From NCBI GenBank assembly GCA_947497485.1, contig CANMHB010000008.1, forward strand, positions 1-64,000: a DNA stretch of 64,000 nt. The letters are read 5' to 3'. The notes under the pieces were generated by a model. The model had not been told where the DNA came from and made no database searches. It saw nothing but the letters and a program-made list of their open reading frames with translations. Position numbers and translations under genes: made by a program. Below are positions 41,672 through 50,425 of this stretch, one piece after another. Position 1 is the first letter of the stretch; the number at the start of each line of letters is the position of its first letter. The stretch is from Flavobacteriales bacterium. Its GTDB lineage: Bacteria; Bacteroidota; Bacteroidia; Flavobacteriales_D; Crocinitomicaceae.

Positions 41672-42592
41672 ATGAAGAAAATTCTTACTATTTTGATTTA
41701 TTGTTGCACGTTAATCCTCGTGATGAGTTGTGCTCAGGAATCCCTCAAAAATCCAATTTATAATACGACTGTATTTAGAGGACAACGCGGCGAAAAAGAA
41801 GTTACTTCGTTCAATAAAAATAGAGCAGAACGAGAAAAGTTATTAGCCGAAACCATCGAAAAAGCAGATGAAGCAAAAAGAAAATTAGAGGAGCAACAAG
41901 CTACTTTAAATTCGATTGATTCAACCGAAAGAATCGGTGATTTGGATGGTAAGTTAAAGATTATCTTTAACCGAACGCAACAAATCATTGATGAGTTAAA
42001 CAAAACTTCTCCTTACACCTCGGCTGGACAAGAAAAAACATTGAAACTTGCAGCAGAATTGAATGATTTAATGCATAATTACATTAATCCGCTTGCGAAA
42101 CTTGTCGAAGCGAACAAAGAAGTTGTACGGCTTGGTTCCGACATTAATTTCAGCACAGGTAGTGCGACACTTTCAAAAGAAGGAAAAAAGAAAATAAGTC
42201 AATTAGTTACGAATATTACGAACGAGATTGAAAAATGGAAAACGTATCTGAATCACCACAATGAAAATATCTTTAGTAATTCTGAATTTAAAACAATTAT
42301 TCTTATTAATGGATATGCTGATATGCAAGGAAGCATGGATGAAGCTACTCGTCAAAAGAACAACCTCGAGTTGTCTGAAAAACGAGCTAAAGCAGTAGCG
42401 GATGAACTAAATTTACAACTAACTGCAATCAAAGAAAAATATAAATTAACGTTCGAAATTCAAAGCAAAGGTCGCGGTGAAGAATTACCTGAAAATAATG
42501 CATCATCCTCTAAAAAAGGAGAGAATTCAACAAGAAGAATAAGTAGTATAAGTCTTGTTGTTGGGCCAAAAGTTTTATTGCTCAACGAGTAA
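41672..42592 (+). CDS. OmpA-family lipoprotein with coiled coil
   Basis: 306 aa. The lipobox 'LILVMSCAQE' predicts a lipoprotein. A long charged coiled coil (~35-75, 'EREKLLAETIEKADEAKRKL') is followed by an OmpA-like C-terminal domain: 'GSDINFSTGSATLSKEGKKK' and 'ILINGYADMQGSMDEATRQK', then 'LSEKRAKAVADEL'. OmpA-like domains bind peptidoglycan, so it probably links the outer membrane or periplasm to the wall. It ends 3 bp before the converging lptD stop. Confidence 0.8.
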   Translation: MKKILTILIYCCTLILVMSCAQESLKNPIYNTTVFRGQRGEKEVTSFNKNRAEREKLLAETIEKADEAKRKLEEQQATLNSIDSTERIGDLDGKLKIIFNRTQQIIDELNKTSPYTSAGQEKTLKLAAELNDLMHNYINPLAKLVEANKEVVRLGSDINFSTGSATLSKEGKKKISQLVTNITNEIEKWKTYLNHHNENIFSNSEFKTIILINGYADMQGSMDEATRQKNNLELSEKRAKAVADELNLQLTAIKEKYKLTFEIQSKGRGEELPENNASSSKKGENSTRRISSISLVVGPKVLLLNE

Positions 42593-42595
42593 TTC

Positions 42596-45112
42596 TTATA
42601 AGAAAGCTGGTGGTTTTCTGATTTCGATTTTCGCATCTTTGAAAATAGACGAAGAATTTCGAATGCTGAATAGAAAACTCTTATTACCGCCAATTGGAAC
42701 CCAATAAAAAGATAGCATCCAACAATGCAAGTTTCTGTTTAAAGAAAAATAGGCATTCGTTAATCTTCCGTCTTTCAAATTGAAATTCACATTGCCCGAT
42801 AAGTTCCATCTTTTCGTAAATGTTACATCACCATTAAGTACTAAAGTCTGAACCTGGAAATAAGCATCTTTGTTATTGGCAGAAATTGATTGATTGGCAT
42901 TAAATGAAAGCACATGTGATAATGACATTTTCCAAGGAATTTCGAAGTAAATTGCTTGTTCAGGATGTAATGCAAAAAAGTTAAAATCACTTCGCCAATT
43001 GTCATTTAGCGAGGCATTATTCTCTGCTATTTTCTCACGTGATTTCTTCGGTGCAATCGTAATTGATGTATTGAAATTTGTTGACAAGAAACGACCGAGC
43101 CCTTGTCCATTTTGAATTGCATAATCCGAAATTGTCTTTCCTGTGCTATCAACCCAACCATATGGACTAAAATTCGCATTGGAAACAAAGTTTAACCAGT
43201 CAAAAGGGCTAATTCGTAAATTCAATGAAATATTGGATAGTTTCATCGAATCTTTCGTGAAATCATAGTTTCCATTGATTGAAAACTGATCAACCAATCG
43301 TACTTTTTCAAATCCAGTTACGGTATCTTTATCTGATTTGAATTTCATTTCGAGTGTATTGTTGATGCCAAATGTCAAGAAAGAAGCTTCACTTGTATTC
43401 CCAACACTATAGATACTTCGCTCATAAACTGAGTAGCTCACTGAAGATTGATTTACTCCTACATTGGCAGTTTGCAGTGGATTAAGCAAGGGAACAAATC
43501 GATACCCGATTGATGGTGTCATTAAATGACGTAATTTCGGCTTATTCTTACCGATGAATTGGTAATAAGAATAAAGGATCGTTGTCATATTCACATTCAT
43601 ATTGAATTCATGAGCCATTCCAAATTGGTTCAATGTATCTGTAGTCGTATTATTTAAAGTTGAATTATAGGTCTTGTTTACTTGCTGAAAATTCATCTTG
43701 TTTCCGTATGAAATTCCTGGCGTTATTTTAATTGCATTTCCAAACAATCCTGTCGTCGTTTGAAGGTTTATGTTTTGGGAAAATCCATTGAAAAACTGCT
43801 GTGAAATGCGTTCAAAATCTCCATTGGATAATAAGGTATCGGCAAAATTTGATCTGTTTTGACCTTCAAAGTTGTAGGTAAATCCAATGCGTTCAATGGT
43901 TTTTTTCCATTCTTTGTTAGAAGTTTTGAATAAGTTTTTGAAAGGAAAAACTCTGGTGAGATTGACATTCAAAACAGGACTGACAAGTGAGATGTTATTT
44001 GCAATAGAATTCTGTCTCAACGAAACTTTCATCCCCGTCGTAAGAGGTTTACCAGGAAAAAGTCGATTTATATTTATATCCGAGTTAAAACTATTACTGA
44101 AATATTCCGGATTAATTGGATCAAGGTTATTTTTTGAATTATTATCTGAAATGAAATTTACGTTTGAAGCAAAATTCCAATATGGATTCGACTTAGGTTC
44201 TTTGCGATGCGACCAAACAACTGAAACTTTATTCTGATTTGAATTTTCAGGAAAGCCAGAACGAAATTGCTGAAAGCCAAGCGACAATTTTCCTGAGAAA
44301 CCATATTTTTTAGCATAATCCAAATCGTTTCTCAATCCCCAACTTCCGCGACTATATAAATTAGCGTAAACCGAAGTTTGCAAGTAGTCACTTATTGGAA
44401 AATAATAGCCCAAATTTTGAAAACCAAATCCGTAGTTTGATAGAGGAATAAACTCTGGGAATAACAGACCATTCGTTCTTTCACGCTTTTTGGTCGGAAT
44501 TATTGCAAAAGGAAGTCCAAAAGGTGTTGGAATACCATTTAACCATAAATTCATTGGTCCTGTTACAATGCGTTCTTCAGGAACAATAACTCCTTTGGCT
44601 AATTGAAAATGATAATGAGGATCTTGTAAATCGCAAGTTGTGAGACGACCTTGCAACAAATGAACTTCCTCATTAGCCTGCCGTTTGGCAGTTCCCATCT
44701 TGAAATAAAATTCATCTTGTTTTATTGCTAATTCTTCGAGAAAACCTTTTTTAGTCTTTGTGTTGAAACGCATTCGTTCGCAATTAATCAACTCTGTTCC
44801 ATCAGAGAAAGTTGGAAACTCAACTTTATTACTGTCTTTGTCGTAACGATAACTTGCCGTGATTTCACTCGAATTCAAATCAACTAAAATATAACCAGCA
44901 GACATTTTCGTGTCTTCCATTTCAACGGTGGCCTGACCGTAAAGATGAATTTTTCGGGATTTTAGATCTGTGAAAATAGAGTCTTTTGCATTGTAGCGGA
45001 TAATATTCTCAATGGATTTATCTATTGTCACAACAGTATCTTGCGCCGTAACTTTTTTCGCAAAAAACATTATTAACATTAACACGAAGAAAAGTTGTCT
45101 TAATAGCCGCAT
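42596..45112 (-). CDS. lptD: LPS assembly protein LptD
   Basis: About 838 aa from the start at 45112. Signal peptide ('FFVLMLIMFFAKKVTAQ'), an N-terminal OstA beta-jelly-roll (~25-170, 'SRKIHLYGQATVEMEDTKMS', 'LQGRLTTCDLQDPHYHFQLA') and a long barrel ('PTPFGLPFAIIPTKK', 'GLLFPEFIPLSNYGFGFQNL', C-terminal 'HCWMLSFYWVPIGGNKSF'). It inserts LPS into the outer leaflet with an LptE partner, which is not in this window. The ORF-track start would overlap the amidase start; the inner ATG gives a clean signal peptide and leaves a 32-bp divergent gap. Confidence 0.88.
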   Translation of the reverse strand: MRLLRQLFFVLMLIMFFAKKVTAQDTVVTIDKSIENIIRYNAKDSIFTDLKSRKIHLYGQATVEMEDTKMSAGYILVDLNSSEITASYRYDKDSNKVEFPTFSDGTELINCERMRFNTKTKKGFLEELAIKQDEFYFKMGTAKRQANEEVHLLQGRLTTCDLQDPHYHFQLAKGVIVPEERIVTGPMNLWLNGIPTPFGLPFAIIPTKKRERTNGLLFPEFIPLSNYGFGFQNLGYYFPISDYLQTSVYANLYSRGSWGLRNDLDYAKKYGFSGKLSLGFQQFRSGFPENSNQNKVSVVWSHRKEPKSNPYWNFASNVNFISDNNSKNNLDPINPEYFSNSFNSDININRLFPGKPLTTGMKVSLRQNSIANNISLVSPVLNVNLTRVFPFKNLFKTSNKEWKKTIERIGFTYNFEGQNRSNFADTLLSNGDFERISQQFFNGFSQNINLQTTTGLFGNAIKITPGISYGNKMNFQQVNKTYNSTLNNTTTDTLNQFGMAHEFNMNVNMTTILYSYYQFIGKNKPKLRHLMTPSIGYRFVPLLNPLQTANVGVNQSSVSYSVYERSIYSVGNTSEASFLTFGINNTLEMKFKSDKDTVTGFEKVRLVDQFSINGNYDFTKDSMKLSNISLNLRISPFDWLNFVSNANFSPYGWVDSTGKTISDYAIQNGQGLGRFLSTNFNTSITIAPKKSREKIAENNASLNDNWRSDFNFFALHPEQAIYFEIPWKMSLSHVLSFNANQSISANNKDAYFQVQTLVLNGDVTFTKRWNLSGNVNFNLKDGRLTNAYFSLNRNLHCWMLSFYWVPIGGNKSFLFSIRNSSSIFKDAKIEIRKPPAFL

Positions 45113-45131
45113 GCGAGCTGAGTTATCTATG

Positions 45132-45139
45132 TAATTTTG
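45132..45139 (+). promoter_or_regulatory. -7 box before the amidase gene
   Basis: TAATTTTG matches TANNTTTG and ends 5 bp before the amidase ATG, in the 32-bp gap to the divergent lptD start. A leaderless mRNA is predicted. No TTG at the usual -33 distance, where the DNA is already lptD coding sequence. Confidence 0.45.
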
Positions 45140-45144
45140 AAACA

Positions 45145-46335
45145 ATGAGACAATTTGGTGCAAAACTACCAAAATTCATCGGGCTTTCAATAAACGAAAG
45201 CAGTTCCATTTTATTTGGATTTTTCTGCTGTTTCCTTATTTTTTCGAATTCATTCATCGGATTTTCTCAATCGAAAACAGAAAAGCAGGCTCTCAAGACG
45301 ATTGTTATCGATGCTGGTCACGGAGGAAAAGATCCAGGTTGTCATGGCGGATTTGCCCATGAAAAGCATGTTTGTTTGGCAATCGCCTTAAGGCTTGGTG
45401 AATTGATAAAATCCAAATACCCCAACATTAATGTAATTTACACCCGAGATAAAGATGTTTTTGTTGAACTAATCGAACGAGCAAATATTGCCAATCGTGC
45501 CAAGGCAGATCTATTTATCTGTATACATGCAAATGCGGGCAGCAATGTTGCATATGGAACCGAAAGCTATGTACTCGGACTTCATCGCACAGAGGCTCAA
45601 CAAAGGGTTGCTGAACGTGAGAATTCCATTATCTCATTGGAAGACGACAAAGGAGCAAAATACAAAGATTTTGATATGTCACCCGATGCAATAATCGCCA
45701 AGCAACTTCAGCTTTCTGTTTTCTTGGATCACTCGATATTGTTTGCGACAAATCTTCAAAAAGAATTCAAACGAATTGGTCGTTACGATCGAGGTGTAAA
45801 ACAAGCTGGATTTTTGGTTTTGTATAAAACCACAATGCCAAGTGTTTTAATCGAAACCGGATTTTTGACAAATCCAACAGAGGAAAATTTCTTAGGAAAA
45901 AATGATGGCCAAGAAAAAATGGCAAATTCCATGTTCAAGGCATTTGAGAATTATAAAAATCAATTGGAAGGTAAAGCCACAATTATTGAATCCACCAATA
46001 TTGTTACCCCAGAGAAAAAAGAAAATGAGGACATAAAAACTGAAAACAATAATGTTACAAAAGATAGCACAGGATTAATTTTCAGAATACAAATAGAAAC
46101 ATCTGGAAAAAAATTGGCAACCAATTCGACGAGATTCAAAGGACTTGAAATTTATGAATACCAAGAAAATAACCTATTTAAATATTGCACTGGGCTGTTT
46201 CAAAATGACCTAAAAACAGCGAAAGAATATAAAATAGAATTAATCGAAAAGGGCTTCAATAATGCATTTGTTGTTGCATTCTTAAACGGAGAACGAATTA
46301 GTATTGAAAAAGCTATTAAATTAGCAGAAAAATAA
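45145..46335 (+). CDS. N-acetylmuramoyl-L-alanine amidase (Amidase_3)
   Basis: 396 aa. Signal peptide/anchor ('LFGFFCCFLIFSNSFIGFSQ'), then an Amidase_3 domain (~50-275) with the zinc ligands His in 'VIDAGHGGKDPG', Glu in 'AHEKHVCL' and His in 'FICIHANAGS', and the catalytic Glu in 'LIETGFLTNPTEE'. It cleaves the amide between MurNAc and the stem peptide in the periplasm. After a Lys/Glu/Asn-rich linker the last ~75 residues resemble a SPOR-type repeat. It is first in a plus-strand operon with the MCE protein gene 4 bp downstream. Confidence 0.93.
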   Translation: MRQFGAKLPKFIGLSINESSSILFGFFCCFLIFSNSFIGFSQSKTEKQALKTIVIDAGHGGKDPGCHGGFAHEKHVCLAIALRLGELIKSKYPNINVIYTRDKDVFVELIERANIANRAKADLFICIHANAGSNVAYGTESYVLGLHRTEAQQRVAERENSIISLEDDKGAKYKDFDMSPDAIIAKQLQLSVFLDHSILFATNLQKEFKRIGRYDRGVKQAGFLVLYKTTMPSVLIETGFLTNPTEENFLGKNDGQEKMANSMFKAFENYKNQLEGKATIIESTNIVTPEKKENEDIKTENNNVTKDSTGLIFRIQIETSGKKLATNSTRFKGLEIYEYQENNLFKYCTGLFQNDLKTAKEYKIELIEKGFNNAFVVAFLNGERISIEKAIKLAEK

Positions 46336-46339
46336 CAAC

Positions 46340-47377
46340 TTGAAGTATTCAAAAGAGATAAAAGCAGGAATTATTGCCATACTTTCAATTGCTGTATTGG
46401 TTGCTGGTGTCAATTTTCTGAAAGGAAATAGTTTTTTTGGAGGAGACGACAAATACTACGCCTATTTTCCAAATTCTGGTCAATTAATGGTTTCAAGTAA
46501 TGTTACCTTGAATGGTGTTGTGGTAGGGAAAGTAATGGATGTTGCATATGTTCCGAGTAATCCAGCAGACAAACGTGTAAAAATAACGTTCAGTGTTCAA
46601 AATGAAGATGTTAAACTCCCAAAAGGAACAGTCATCGAAATTGGATCATTGGATTTACTCACAAAAGGTTTATTGGTTCAAATACCAGCCGATATCTCCA
46701 AAGGAAACTACAAACCGGGTGATGTTCTTCCGGGGAAACTTTCGGTCGACATGGTAACACAAGTTAAATCTTATGCAGATCCAATCTCGCAAAGACTACA
46801 AGCTATGATGAGTTCAATTGATAAAATGGTTGTTTCACTTTCTGCTTTTTGGGATGAAACGGCAACTTCTGAATTGGAAGGAAGCTTGAAACAAGTAAAA
46901 ATAACTATTCAGAAACTCGGGAACGTTGCGCAAGAATTGGAAGGATTTGTTTCTGAAGAAAAAGTACATTTCGCTCACATTATGAATAATGTAGAAAACA
47001 TTACTGGAAATCTTAAGAAAAGTAACGATCAAATTACATCCATTATTGGAAACACGAAGAAAATAACGGATGATCTTGTAACCGCCGATTTCAAAGGGGT
47101 AATTTTAAATGCTGAAACAACATTGAGGAAATTAAACAATGTATTATCTGAAGTTGAATCAGGAAAGGGTTCTATTGGTAAATTATTGCATGACGACAAG
47201 CTATACAACGAATTAGTTGAGACGAATAACGAGTTACAGAATTTAGCTTCTGACATTCAACTTCACCCGGAAAGATACATCCATTTTTCAGTCCTTGGAG
47301 CTAAAACGAAAGGCGTTCCGCTTACAGGTCCAGAAGAAAAAAAATTAAGAAAAATTTTAGATAGTATTCCTGAATAA
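46340..47377 (+). CDS. MlaD/MCE-domain protein
   Basis: 345 aa, starting at TTG (46340), 4 bp after the amidase stop. No in-frame ATG lies before the transmembrane segment, so the TTG start is needed. A single N-terminal TM ('GIIAILSIAVLVAGVNFL') anchors an MCE domain ('YYAYFPNSGQLMVSSNVTLN', 'VVVGKVMDV', 'GSLDLLTKGLLVQI') followed by a long helical region with coiled-coil character ('LRKLNNVLSEVESGKGSIGK'). MCE proteins form hexameric lipid-transport rings in the periplasm with MlaE/MlaF, which are not adjacent here. Confidence 0.9.
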   Translation: MKYSKEIKAGIIAILSIAVLVAGVNFLKGNSFFGGDDKYYAYFPNSGQLMVSSNVTLNGVVVGKVMDVAYVPSNPADKRVKITFSVQNEDVKLPKGTVIEIGSLDLLTKGLLVQIPADISKGNYKPGDVLPGKLSVDMVTQVKSYADPISQRLQAMMSSIDKMVVSLSAFWDETATSELEGSLKQVKITIQKLGNVAQELEGFVSEEKVHFAHIMNNVENITGNLKKSNDQITSIIGNTKKITDDLVTADFKGVILNAETTLRKLNNVLSEVESGKGSIGKLLHDDKLYNELVETNNELQNLASDIQLHPERYIHFSVLGAKTKGVPLTGPEEKKLRKILDSIPE

Positions 47378-47384
47378 TTTAGGT

Positions 47385-48698
47385 ATGATAGCTCATTTAA
47401 TATTCGTTATTTTATTGATTACAAGCTTTGGTCTTTTTGGCTATAACGTTTGGAAAGTTCGCTACAATATTCTGCTTGGCCAAGATACCAACCGCACCGA
47501 TAATCGTTCTGAGCGCTGGAAAACAATGTTTTTGGTAGCATTTGGGCAGAAAAAAATGTTTACACGTCCAATTCCCGCTTTGCTACACCTGGCGATTTAT
47601 GCAGCTTTTGTAATAACACAAATCGAACTCATTGAAATTATTGCAGATGGTATTTCTGGAAGCCATCGGTTTTTCCATCATTCGCTGGGTGCCTTTTACA
47701 CATTTATGATCAGTTTTATTGAGATACTTTCTGTTGCTGCATTTATCGCTACAGTTGCATTCCTATGGCGAAGAAACATGCTAAAACTTCCAAGATTATC
47801 AATGCAAGAACTTAAAGGTTGGCCAATGAAAGATGCTAACCTGATTTTGATTATGGAAATCATTTTGATTTGTTTCATTTTCATGATGAATGGTGCTGAT
47901 GAAGTTGCGCAACAATTAAAATCGAATAACGGATATGGATTTACGATTAGTCAATTTGTTGGCCCAATGTTATTTGGGAAAATTAACTCTTTAGAAACTT
48001 TACATATAATCGAACAAATCGGTTGGTGGGGCCACGTAATTATGGTATTCACTTTTATGAATTACCTCCCCTATTCTAAGCACTTTCATATTTTTCTTGC
48101 ATTCCCGAATACGTATTATTCGAATCTTGAAAAGAAAGGTAAGTTTTCAAATATGGAATCTGTTACCAATGAAGTAAAATTGATGCTTGATCCCAATGCA
48201 GATCCATATGCGGCACCAGATCCAAACGCTGCGCCAACTCGTTTTGGAGCTAAAGACGTAACTGATTTGACCTGGAAGAATTTGTTAGATGCATATACTT
48301 GTACCGAATGTGGAAGATGTACATCATCTTGTCCTGCGAACTTAACAGGTAAAAAATTATCTCCCCGAAAAATCATGATGGATACCCGGGATCGTCTGAC
48401 AGAGGTAGGTGAAAATTGCAGAAAGCACGGGAAAGATTATTCCGATGGAAAAAGTTTATTAGGTGATTATATCACGGAAGAGGAAATTTGGGCTTGTACC
48501 AGCTGTAATGCATGTGTGCAAGAATGTCCAGTAAATATTGACCCACTTTCCATTATTGTAGATTTGAGGCGATTTTTAGTCATGGAGGAATCGAAAATTC
48601 CAACCGAACTTACTGGAATGTTAACGAATATAGAGAACAACGGAGCGCCTTGGCAATTTTCACCAAGTGATCGATTAAATTGGGCAAATGAAGAGTAA
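47385..48698 (+). CDS. Membrane-bound (Fe-S) oxidoreductase, HdrD/GlpC-like with cytochrome-b-type domain
   Basis: 437 aa. The N-terminal ~240 residues carry several TM helices of NarI-like type ('LIFVILLITSFGLFGYNVWK', 'FIEILSVAAFIATVAFLW', 'LILIMEIILICFIFMM') with histidines that could bind haem. After a Pro/Asp/Ala spacer ('DPNADPYAAPDPNAAP') come two 4Fe-4S motifs, 'CTECGRCTSSCPAN' and 'CTSCNACVQECPVN'. It likely passes electrons between quinones and the CCG-domain partner encoded at 49129. The next gene starts 11 bp inside it. Confidence 0.85.
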   Translation: MIAHLIFVILLITSFGLFGYNVWKVRYNILLGQDTNRTDNRSERWKTMFLVAFGQKKMFTRPIPALLHLAIYAAFVITQIELIEIIADGISGSHRFFHHSLGAFYTFMISFIEILSVAAFIATVAFLWRRNMLKLPRLSMQELKGWPMKDANLILIMEIILICFIFMMNGADEVAQQLKSNNGYGFTISQFVGPMLFGKINSLETLHIIEQIGWWGHVIMVFTFMNYLPYSKHFHIFLAFPNTYYSNLEKKGKFSNMESVTNEVKLMLDPNADPYAAPDPNAAPTRFGAKDVTDLTWKNLLDAYTCTECGRCTSSCPANLTGKKLSPRKIMMDTRDRLTEVGENCRKHGKDYSDGKSLLGDYITEEEIWACTSCNACVQECPVNIDPLSIIVDLRRFLVMEESKIPTELTGMLTNIENNGAPWQFSPSDRLNWANEE

Positions 48699-49125
48699 CG
48701 AAAAGAAAGAAAATCAACTAATTGATTTAATAGAAGACGGACAACATGTTTCACCCGTGTTACCAGAACATGTAAAAAACTATTTAATTGACATTGACGG
48801 AACCATTTGTGATGACATTCCCAATGAGGAGCCTGAGCGCATGGAAACGGCTTTCCTTTATCCGGATGCTCTAGAAACGATCAATGGTTGGTATGACGAA
48901 GGACACATTATTACATTTTTCACCTCTCGTTTAGAAAGCCACAGAGATGTCACAGAGCGCTGGTTAGACAAACATGGGTTTAAATATCATGGTATCTTAA
49001 TGGGTAAACCTCGAGGAGGAAATTACCATTGGATTGACAACCATATTGTAAGAGCTACGAGATATACTGGGAAGTTCACCAATCTCGTGGAGAAAAGTGC
49101 AAATGTTCAAGTTTTTGAGGATTAA
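48688..49125 (+). CDS. HAD-superfamily phosphatase-like protein
   Basis: 145 aa. Motif I 'YLIDIDGTICDD' gives the D-x-D-G-T nucleophile, 'FFTSRLESHRDVTERWLDK' resembles motif II, and 'WIDNHIV' may be an altered acidic motif. Proteins of this short type are often labelled phosphoheptose isomerase in Bacteroidota, but the motifs are those of a HAD hydrolase and no SIS domain is seen. It overlaps the membrane Fe-S gene by 11 bp and is 3 bp ahead of the CCG Fe-S gene, so it is embedded in their operon. The substrate is unknown. Confidence 0.75.
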   Translation: MKSNEKKENQLIDLIEDGQHVSPVLPEHVKNYLIDIDGTICDDIPNEEPERMETAFLYPDALETINGWYDEGHIITFFTSRLESHRDVTERWLDKHGFKYHGILMGKPRGGNYHWIDNHIVRATRYTGKFTNLVEKSANVQVFED

Positions 49126-49128
49126 GAT

Positions 49129-49917
49129 ATGAGTTTGAAAGTACCTACAATGGCCGAAATGATGGCTCAAGGAGAAACACCAGATGTTTTATTTTGGGTT
49201 GGTTGTTCCGGAAGTTTTGATGACCGAGCTAAGAAAATAACTAAGGCTGTAGTTAAAATACTGAACCACTGTCAAGTAAAGTTCGCAGTTTTAGGGACGG
49301 AGGAAAGCTGCACTGGAGATCCTGCAAAGCGAGCTGGAAATGAATTTACGTTTCAGATGCAAGCAATGATGAATATCCAGGTTTTGAATGGTTATGAAGT
49401 GAAACGCATTGTTACGGCTTGCCCTCATTGTTTTAATACGCTGAAAAACGAATATCCAGAACTCGGTGGCAATTATGAAGTAATTCATCATACGCAATTG
49501 ATTCAGGATTTAATCAATACTGGTAAACTAAAATTAGAAGGAAATCAAACCTTTAAGGGAAAGAAAATAACATTCCACGACCCTTGTTATCTTGGAAGAG
49601 CAAATGATGTTTATGAGGCTCCTCGAGCTTTGATTGAAAAGTTAGATGCCGAATTGGTAGAAATGAAGCGTTGTAAAACCAATGGTTTGTGTTGTGGTGC
49701 AGGTGGTGCTCAGATGTTCAAAGAAGCAGAAAAAGGAAATAAAGAAGTAAACATTGAACGAACGGAGGACGCACTTGCTGTCTATCCTTCAATTATTGCC
49801 ACAGGATGTCCTTTCTGCAACACCATGATGACAGATGGCATCAAAAATTTTGACAAAGAACAAGAAATAAAAGTACTCGATGTTGCCGAATTGATTGCCA
49901 ATGCTGCAGAACTTTAA
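49129..49917 (+). CDS. CCG-domain (Fe-S)-binding oxidoreductase subunit (HdrB/LutA-like)
   Basis: 262 aa, soluble. It contains two cysteine-rich CCG domains: 'FWVGCSGSFDDR', 'TACPHCFNTLKNEYPELGG' in the first half, and 'HDPCYLGRANDVYEAPR', 'NGLCCGAGGAQMFKE', 'GCPFCNTMM' in the second. Such domains bind non-cubane or 4Fe-4S clusters in heterodisulfide-reductase-like complexes. Together with the membrane protein encoded at 47385 it forms a two-subunit Fe-S module of the kind conserved in Bacteroidota. The electron donor and acceptor are unknown. Confidence 0.88.
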   Translation: MSLKVPTMAEMMAQGETPDVLFWVGCSGSFDDRAKKITKAVVKILNHCQVKFAVLGTEESCTGDPAKRAGNEFTFQMQAMMNIQVLNGYEVKRIVTACPHCFNTLKNEYPELGGNYEVIHHTQLIQDLINTGKLKLEGNQTFKGKKITFHDPCYLGRANDVYEAPRALIEKLDAELVEMKRCKTNGLCCGAGGAQMFKEAEKGNKEVNIERTEDALAVYPSIIATGCPFCNTMMTDGIKNFDKEQEIKVLDVAELIANAAEL

Positions 49918-50344
49918 GAACCTCTTTCCAGAATTACCCGATCACAGTCGTGTTTGGCTATACTTAGCCAATCGTAAGTTAGATTCAACTGAATTGCATT
50001 ATGCCGAGGAGCAACTTCAATCTTTTTTAAAATCGTGGGCTGCACACGGAAAAAATTTGTTCTGTGATGGACGTTTTCTATTTGACCAATATTTAGTTCT
50101 AGTCGTTGATGAAAAGCAAGAGTCTGCATCAGGTTGTTCGATTGATAGCTCCGTTCGATTTGTCAAATCGCTTGGCAATGAATTAGGTGTTGATTTTTTC
50201 AATCGAATGAACGTACTAGAATTTGATGGTGAGAAAACAAATACCACAAACTACTTCGAAGCAATTGAAAAAAAGAGAACTTTTTTAAATCCATTGATAA
50301 AATCTTTGTCTGAATTGCGAGGTTCCTGGCTACAAAATGCCTAG
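49901..50344 (+). CDS. Small conserved Bacteroidota protein (often labelled 'ABC transporter ATPase')
   Basis: 147 aa from the ATG at 49901; the track start is a TTG two codons earlier. There is no Walker motif, so the common label 'ABC transporter ATPase' is not supported by sequence. It is a compact soluble protein ('RVWLYLANRKLDSTELHYAE', 'FDQYLVLVVDEKQESASGCS', 'NELGVDFFNRMNVLEF'). It overlaps the CCG Fe-S gene by 17 bp and closes the operon, and this linkage to Fe-S subunits recurs in the phylum as far as I recall. Function unknown. Confidence 0.75.
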   Translation: MLQNFKNLFPELPDHSRVWLYLANRKLDSTELHYAEEQLQSFLKSWAAHGKNLFCDGRFLFDQYLVLVVDEKQESASGCSIDSSVRFVKSLGNELGVDFFNRMNVLEFDGEKTNTTNYFEAIEKKRTFLNPLIKSLSELRGSWLQNA

Positions 50345-50425
50345 AACACAAACCAATCCTAACGTCATAACAATTTCGAATCTCATTTAGTTGGCTTTTT
50401 GCTTATAATTAAGTAATTTAGGTTA

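Noticed and set aside
43887-44237. 116-aa plus-strand ORF in lptD
   Set aside because: Antisense shadow with no family features, inside a well-supported beta-barrel gene.
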